From: Bacteroidales bacterium UBA6431
Lineage (GTDB): Bacteria; Bacteroidota; Bacteroidia; Bacteroidales; UBA932
Reading direction: 5' to 3'
Assembly (NCBI GenBank): GCA_002439095.1
Contig: DJOT01000030.1
Coordinates: forward strand, 1 to 6,968
DNA length: 6,968 nt
The notes beneath the pieces were generated by a model that saw nothing but the letters and a program-made list of their open reading frames with translations, had not been told where the DNA came from and ran no database searches. This document shows, in pieces, positions 6,726-6,968 of the stretch. Position 1 is the stretch's first letter. The number at the start of each line of letters is the position of its first letter. Made by a program: the position numbers and the translations under genes.

Positions 6726-6800
6726 TCGGACTGCACCAGACCCCTGCGCCACTCTCTTTCCGCCTTCAAAAGTTCAGCCGCTGACCATCAAACTGGCCTG

Positions 6801-6951
6801 GCGTACACCACAGCGCCGTTTTCTGTACGGAACGGTCTCGCGAGTGCCTCGCGTACAGAAAGATGCCGGTTTTCTGTACCGCATGTATCCGCAAGCGGCT
6901 CGCGTACAGGAGAGGGCTCTTTTCTGTACCGGACGGAGAATCGCCCCGAGG
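6801..6951. repeat. Three tandem ~50-base units with GTACAG/CTGTAC arms
   Basis: Units start with GCGTACA at 6801, 6851 and 6902 (steps 50 and 51), and each contains TTTTCTGTAC at 6819, 6870 and 6920. The last two are preceded by CTC. In the middle unit GTACAGAAA (6853-6861) and TTTCTGTAC (6871-6879) form a perfect 9-bp stem with a 9-base loop; the outer two are imperfect versions. Between them lie smaller hairpins such as GCGAG/CTCGC in the first unit, running into the second (6838-6850). The parts between the conserved arms differ greatly, so arms and spacing are kept rather than the whole sequence. The array runs near the window's right edge and could continue with degenerate units. The role is unknown. 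Confidence 0.7.
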
Positions 6952-6968
6952 TTATAGAGTTTTGAGGC

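Noticed and set aside
6801..6951. CRISPR array
   Set aside because: Only short arms (7-10 bases) are conserved, repeats are degenerate and no cas gene is nearby.
6488..6957. Two overlapping + strand open frames of about 100 codons
   Set aside because: They run through the hairpin pair and the 50-base array, so their repeated peptide (KV-VFLA-FTPT) is a by-product of the repeats; no domain or start signal.
6776..6968. Minus-strand frame open to the right edge
   Set aside because: It tracks the tandem GTACAG units, other frames there are also open, and the arginine-rich product resembles no family I know.

Overview
The window looks like part of a Bacteroidales (Bacteroidota) chromosome, probably from a gut or oral relative of Bacteroides, Alistipes or Muribaculaceae; the genus cannot be fixed from this sequence. 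The evidence is a run of Bacteroidales-specific type V (fimbrillin-type) pilus genes, lipoprotein signal peptides on each complete gene, weak or absent Shine-Dalgarno sequences, and GC-rich codon use with many C-ending codons.

Bases 1-6094 are a single + strand pilus operon with almost no spacing. In order it holds: the C-terminal half of a fimbrillin-family protein (30-482), whose reading frame is broken near the left edge; a complete fimbrillin-family lipoprotein (479-1516, ATGA overlap with the previous stop); a FimB/Mfa2-type fimbrial anchor or assembly lipoprotein (1519-2985, 2-base gap) carrying an unusual inserted Tyr/Trp-rich domain; and a large DUF4906-type fimbrial lipoprotein (2987-6094, 1-base gap), a likely tip adhesin with an EF-hand-like loop and a C-terminal RL..QRE/CVRD module. 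By family knowledge, such lipoproteins are exported by Sec, lipidated, carried to the cell surface, trimmed by a protease and joined by strand exchange. The inferred division of labour is: fimbrillins form the stalk or accessory subunits, the Mfa2-like protein anchors or initiates, and the DUF4906 protein sits at the tip and binds a ligand.

Bases 6095-6968 contain no gene I can support. They hold a stack of structured elements: a C-rich, G-poor tract right after the operon stop (possible Rho-dependent terminator); six exact copies of the palindrome GTGCGCAC within about 200 bases, bounded by 15-base perfect inverted repeats; a 14-bp perfect hairpin; two copies of a 36-base hairpin element; and three tandem units of about 50 bases built on GTACAG/CTGTAC arms. 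The palindrome cluster and the 50-base array are the least explained parts of the window. The pilus operon is a known type of system, although its anchor gene insert and a codon-use patch in the tip gene are unusual.
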